DNA of 16,190 nucleotides from Nitrospirae bacterium GWC2_56_14. GTDB taxonomy: Bacteria; Nitrospirota; UBA9217. A program made the position numbers and the translations under genes. Below, one piece after another: positions 14,408 to 16,190 of the stretch (its first letter is position 1; every line of letters begins with the position of its first letter). Below the pieces are notes generated by a model, which had not been told where the DNA came from, did no database searches, and saw nothing but the letters and a program-made list of their open reading frames with translations. The DNA is taken from NCBI GenBank assembly GCA_001803705.1, contig MHDY01000192.1, positions 1 through 16,190 of the forward strand, in the 5' to 3' direction.

Positions 14408-14562
14408 AAGGCTGAAGGCTGAAGGAGGGGAAACAGGATGTTTTACCGTCCTGGTTTTGATTTTATTCTGTGCACTTACCTTCAGTCTTCGGCCTTCAGT
14501 CTATTCACCTGACGGTTCGTCCTTCAGCCTATCCACCTGACGTACAGTCTATCCACCTGACG
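14408..14562. repeat. Composite repeat: AAGGCTGAAGG palindrome plus three direct repeats CAGTCTATCCACCTGACG
   Basis: AAGGCTGAAGGCTGAAGG (14408-14425) is the imperfect reverse complement (16 of 18) of the stretch starting 14479 (CCTTCAGTCTTCGGCCTT). Then follow direct repeats of C(C/-)TTCAG(T/C)CTAT(T/C)CACCTGACG at 14493-14514 and 14521-14542, and a shorter one at 14545-14562. The third copy covers the last codons and stop of the diguanylate cyclase gene. The element fills most of the 217-base gap between that gene and the sigma factor gene. I saw no coding capacity or clear terminator in it. Confidence 0.75.
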
Positions 14563-16190
14563 ATACGGCGGCATCGGCGCCCGGGATATCGCTAAAGAGG
14601 CAGACCTTGTTCCTGCCGGTGTGCTTGGCATGGTAGAGCGCCTGGTCGGTCTGCGCAATGAGCACTTCCTTTTTTCCGCACCCCGGATAGTAGGATGCCA
14701 CGCCGATGCTCACTGTTTTTTTCAGGGTGATCTTTCCGGCCGTGATCACCGTGCTTTCAACGGTCTTCCTGATGCGTTCCGCCATCATCTGTGCTCCTGC
14801 CGTGTCCGCGCCCACCATGCCGATGGCAAACTCCTCGCCGCCGTAACGCGCGACAAAATCTATGCTGCGCGCCGTCTGGCGTATGACGTTGGCCACGGCC
14901 TTCAGCGCGATATCCCCGACCGGGTGGCCATGCTCGTCGTTCACCTTTTTGAAGTGATCGATATCGAAGAGCAAAAGGGAGAAGTGCTGCTGTTCGGCCC
15001 GGTCGAGGCGGTTAAATTCTTCATCCATTTTTTCCATGAACGTCCGGTGGTTCAAGAGGCCGGTCAGTCCGTCGGTGTGGGCCATGTTCCTGACCTGCCG
15101 GTGCAGGATGGCATTGTCCATAACGACCGCGACCTGGTTCATGAGCGTATCGAGGAACGCACGGTCATCGTTTGAAAAGGCGTTCGCCTTGACCGACCCG
15201 ATGAAAAAAGCGCCGATGAACTTTTTCCCGGCCACGAGCGGCCAGCAGGACAGCGACCGGAGAGACTGAGTGAGTTTGATCGAATCGTCGAAAAGCCTGA
15301 TCTCCTGTCTCCTGTCCCCGGTGTCCGGGAAGTGATAGGGCGAAGCCCGGCCCTGTCCCTCATCCCAGAGCCGCAGCATCTGTCCGAGGACTGCACTTTT
15401 TTCGATGGGGAATCTGCGCTCCATTGCGGGTCCCTTGCTGCTGTTCTCCGGAGTTATGGCCGTCTTGATCATTGCGGCAAACGAGTGGTTTTCCTGAGCG
15501 AGACTCACGGCGCCGCTCTGGTGGACCAGGACCATCTCGCTGTATTTGTCGTCATAGTGGGCAAAGATGCAGAGGTCGTACGAGACGAGGACCCTGATTT
15601 TGGCTGCCAGACGCTCCAGTACCTCACTGAGCTCAAGACTGCTGTTCAGGACGGAGCTGATCTCGTGCAGCGCCTCGAAGATCGTTGCCCGCTGATTCAG
15701 TTCACGGGAGACCCTGATCTTGTCTATGATCTGGATGAAGAACGGCGCGAAGCGGGACAGCGTGTCCTTCGTCTCAAACGAGAAGGCGCCTTCCTCAAGA
15801 CTGTCGACAACGAGCAAGCCGGTGGGGTCCGCATCCTGGACGATGGGGATCGCAAGTGCGGTCCGTACCGGCACCGGCAGAGGCGTCGTGTAGTAGCCCA
15901 GTTTCTGGGACACCGGATCCAGATCTTGCGGCTGCGTGCAGTGCAGGTACGCGCCCAGGATGCTTCCCGGAGGCAAGGTATCTCCGACCACGGACAGATA
16001 TTGCTTTCCCGAAGCGCTGCGGATGGCTCTGAGCACAAAGACCTGGTCCTCGTTAACGCGTTCCTTCAGGTACAGCGCATAGGTGTGGGCGGGAACAAAC
16101 TCGTAGATCATATCGATCAGTCCGTTAAAGGTGATCTCCCGCTGCATGACGGTGTTCAGGTTCGCCGCCTGCCTGCGCTCGTTGGTCAAT
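14549..16190 (-). CDS. Diguanylate cyclase with two GAF-like domains and GGDEF domain (5' end at or beyond window edge)
   Basis: The frame runs open to the right edge. The TTG at 16189 may or may not be the start, so the gene is treated as partial. Two GAF-like sensor regions (about 1-165 and 170-355 of the visible part) precede a GGDEF domain (about 370-535). The GGDEF domain begins AHTDGLTGLLNHRTF, contains LLFDIDHFKKVNDEHGHPVGD and the active site GGEEF (450-454), and ends TVSIGVASY...ADQALYHAK-type sequence. Arg441-Asp444 (RSID), five residues before GGEEF, is the RxxD inhibitory site, so product inhibition by c-di-GMP is expected. The enzyme makes c-di-GMP from two GTP and is probably cytosolic, since no membrane span is visible. 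The last codons (VSSGG, stop) lie in a repeat unit, so the tail may be an added, non-functional end. Confidence 0.93.
   Translation of the reverse strand, partial: LTNERRQAANLNTVMQREITFNGLIDMIYEFVPAHTYALYLKERVNEDQVFVLRAIRSASGKQYLSVVGDTLPPGSILGAYLHCTQPQDLDPVSQKLGYYTTPLPVPVRTALAIPIVQDADPTGLLVVDSLEEGAFSFETKDTLSRFAPFFIQIIDKIRVSRELNQRATIFEALHEISSVLNSSLELSEVLERLAAKIRVLVSYDLCIFAHYDDKYSEMVLVHQSGAVSLAQENHSFAAMIKTAITPENSSKGPAMERRFPIEKSAVLGQMLRLWDEGQGRASPYHFPDTGDRRQEIRLFDDSIKLTQSLRSLSCWPLVAGKKFIGAFFIGSVKANAFSNDDRAFLDTLMNQVAVVMDNAILHRQVRNMAHTDGLTGLLNHRTFMEKMDEEFNRLDRAEQQHFSLLLFDIDHFKKVNDEHGHPVGDIALKAVANVIRQTARSIDFVARYGGEEFAIGMVGADTAGAQMMAERIRKTVESTVITAGKITLKKTVSIGVASYYPGCGKKEVLIAQTDQALYHAKHTGRNKVCLFSDIPGADAAVSSGG

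Noticed and set aside
14493..14562. Possible CRISPR array from three direct repeats
   Set aside because: Repeats are about 18-22 bases with spacers of only 2-6 bases, and no cas genes are nearby.

Overview
The window looks like chromosomal DNA of a Gram-negative, environmental bacterium of moderately high GC. The heptose-1-phosphate adenylyltransferase points to an LPS-type outer membrane. There are several lipobox-bearing secreted lipoproteins, a Spy-like periplasmic protein and two-domain c-di-GMP enzymes. Short interspersed palindromic repeats such as CAATCCGCAATCCGAAAT are, from general memory, frequent in Nitrospirota and Desulfobacterota-type genomes. The phylum assignment is inference only.

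Region 1 (1-2441, + strand) holds the 3' part of a phosphohexomutase gene, an inverted-repeat element, a complete enolase gene with a strong terminator, and a small zinc metallopeptidase. From 2469 to the right edge every gene is on the - strand. Region 2 (2469-7520) holds a stand-alone RfaE2/HldE-type adenylyltransferase, a response regulator with an HD-GYP output domain, a short alpha-glucan phosphorylase, a NUDIX ADP-sugar pyrophosphatase and a YkgJ-type cysteine-cluster protein. The last two read as one operon from a near-consensus promoter.

Region 3 (7713-12275) is the accessory-looking part. It is a run of secreted lipoproteins: a DUF4382 protein, a clan GH-A-like glycoside hydrolase and an unrecognised lipoprotein. 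Between them lie two decayed stubs of further paralogues of the glycoside hydrolase. The stubs keep the last codons of the enzyme, which carry the Shine-Dalgarno and the TGA overlapping the next ATG. The locus therefore seems to descend from a tandem, translationally coupled array of glycoside hydrolase genes of which only one is intact. This is the most interesting observation here.

Region 4 (12371-14331) is an ECF sigma factor / zinc-finger anti-sigma factor / Spy-like periplasmic protein operon closed by a clear terminator. Region 5 is a patch of palindromic and tandem repeats running into the 3' end of a GAF-GAF-GGDEF diguanylate cyclase, which is cut by the window edge.

Functionally, the phosphorylase (glucan to glucose 1-phosphate), the mutase (glucose 1-phosphate to glucose 6-phosphate) and enolase fit glycogen mobilisation into glycolysis. 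The HD-GYP and GGDEF proteins would break down and make c-di-GMP. The lipoprotein cluster suggests an envelope or extracellular polysaccharide function. I saw no tRNA, rRNA, CRISPR array, insertion sequence or known phage gene.
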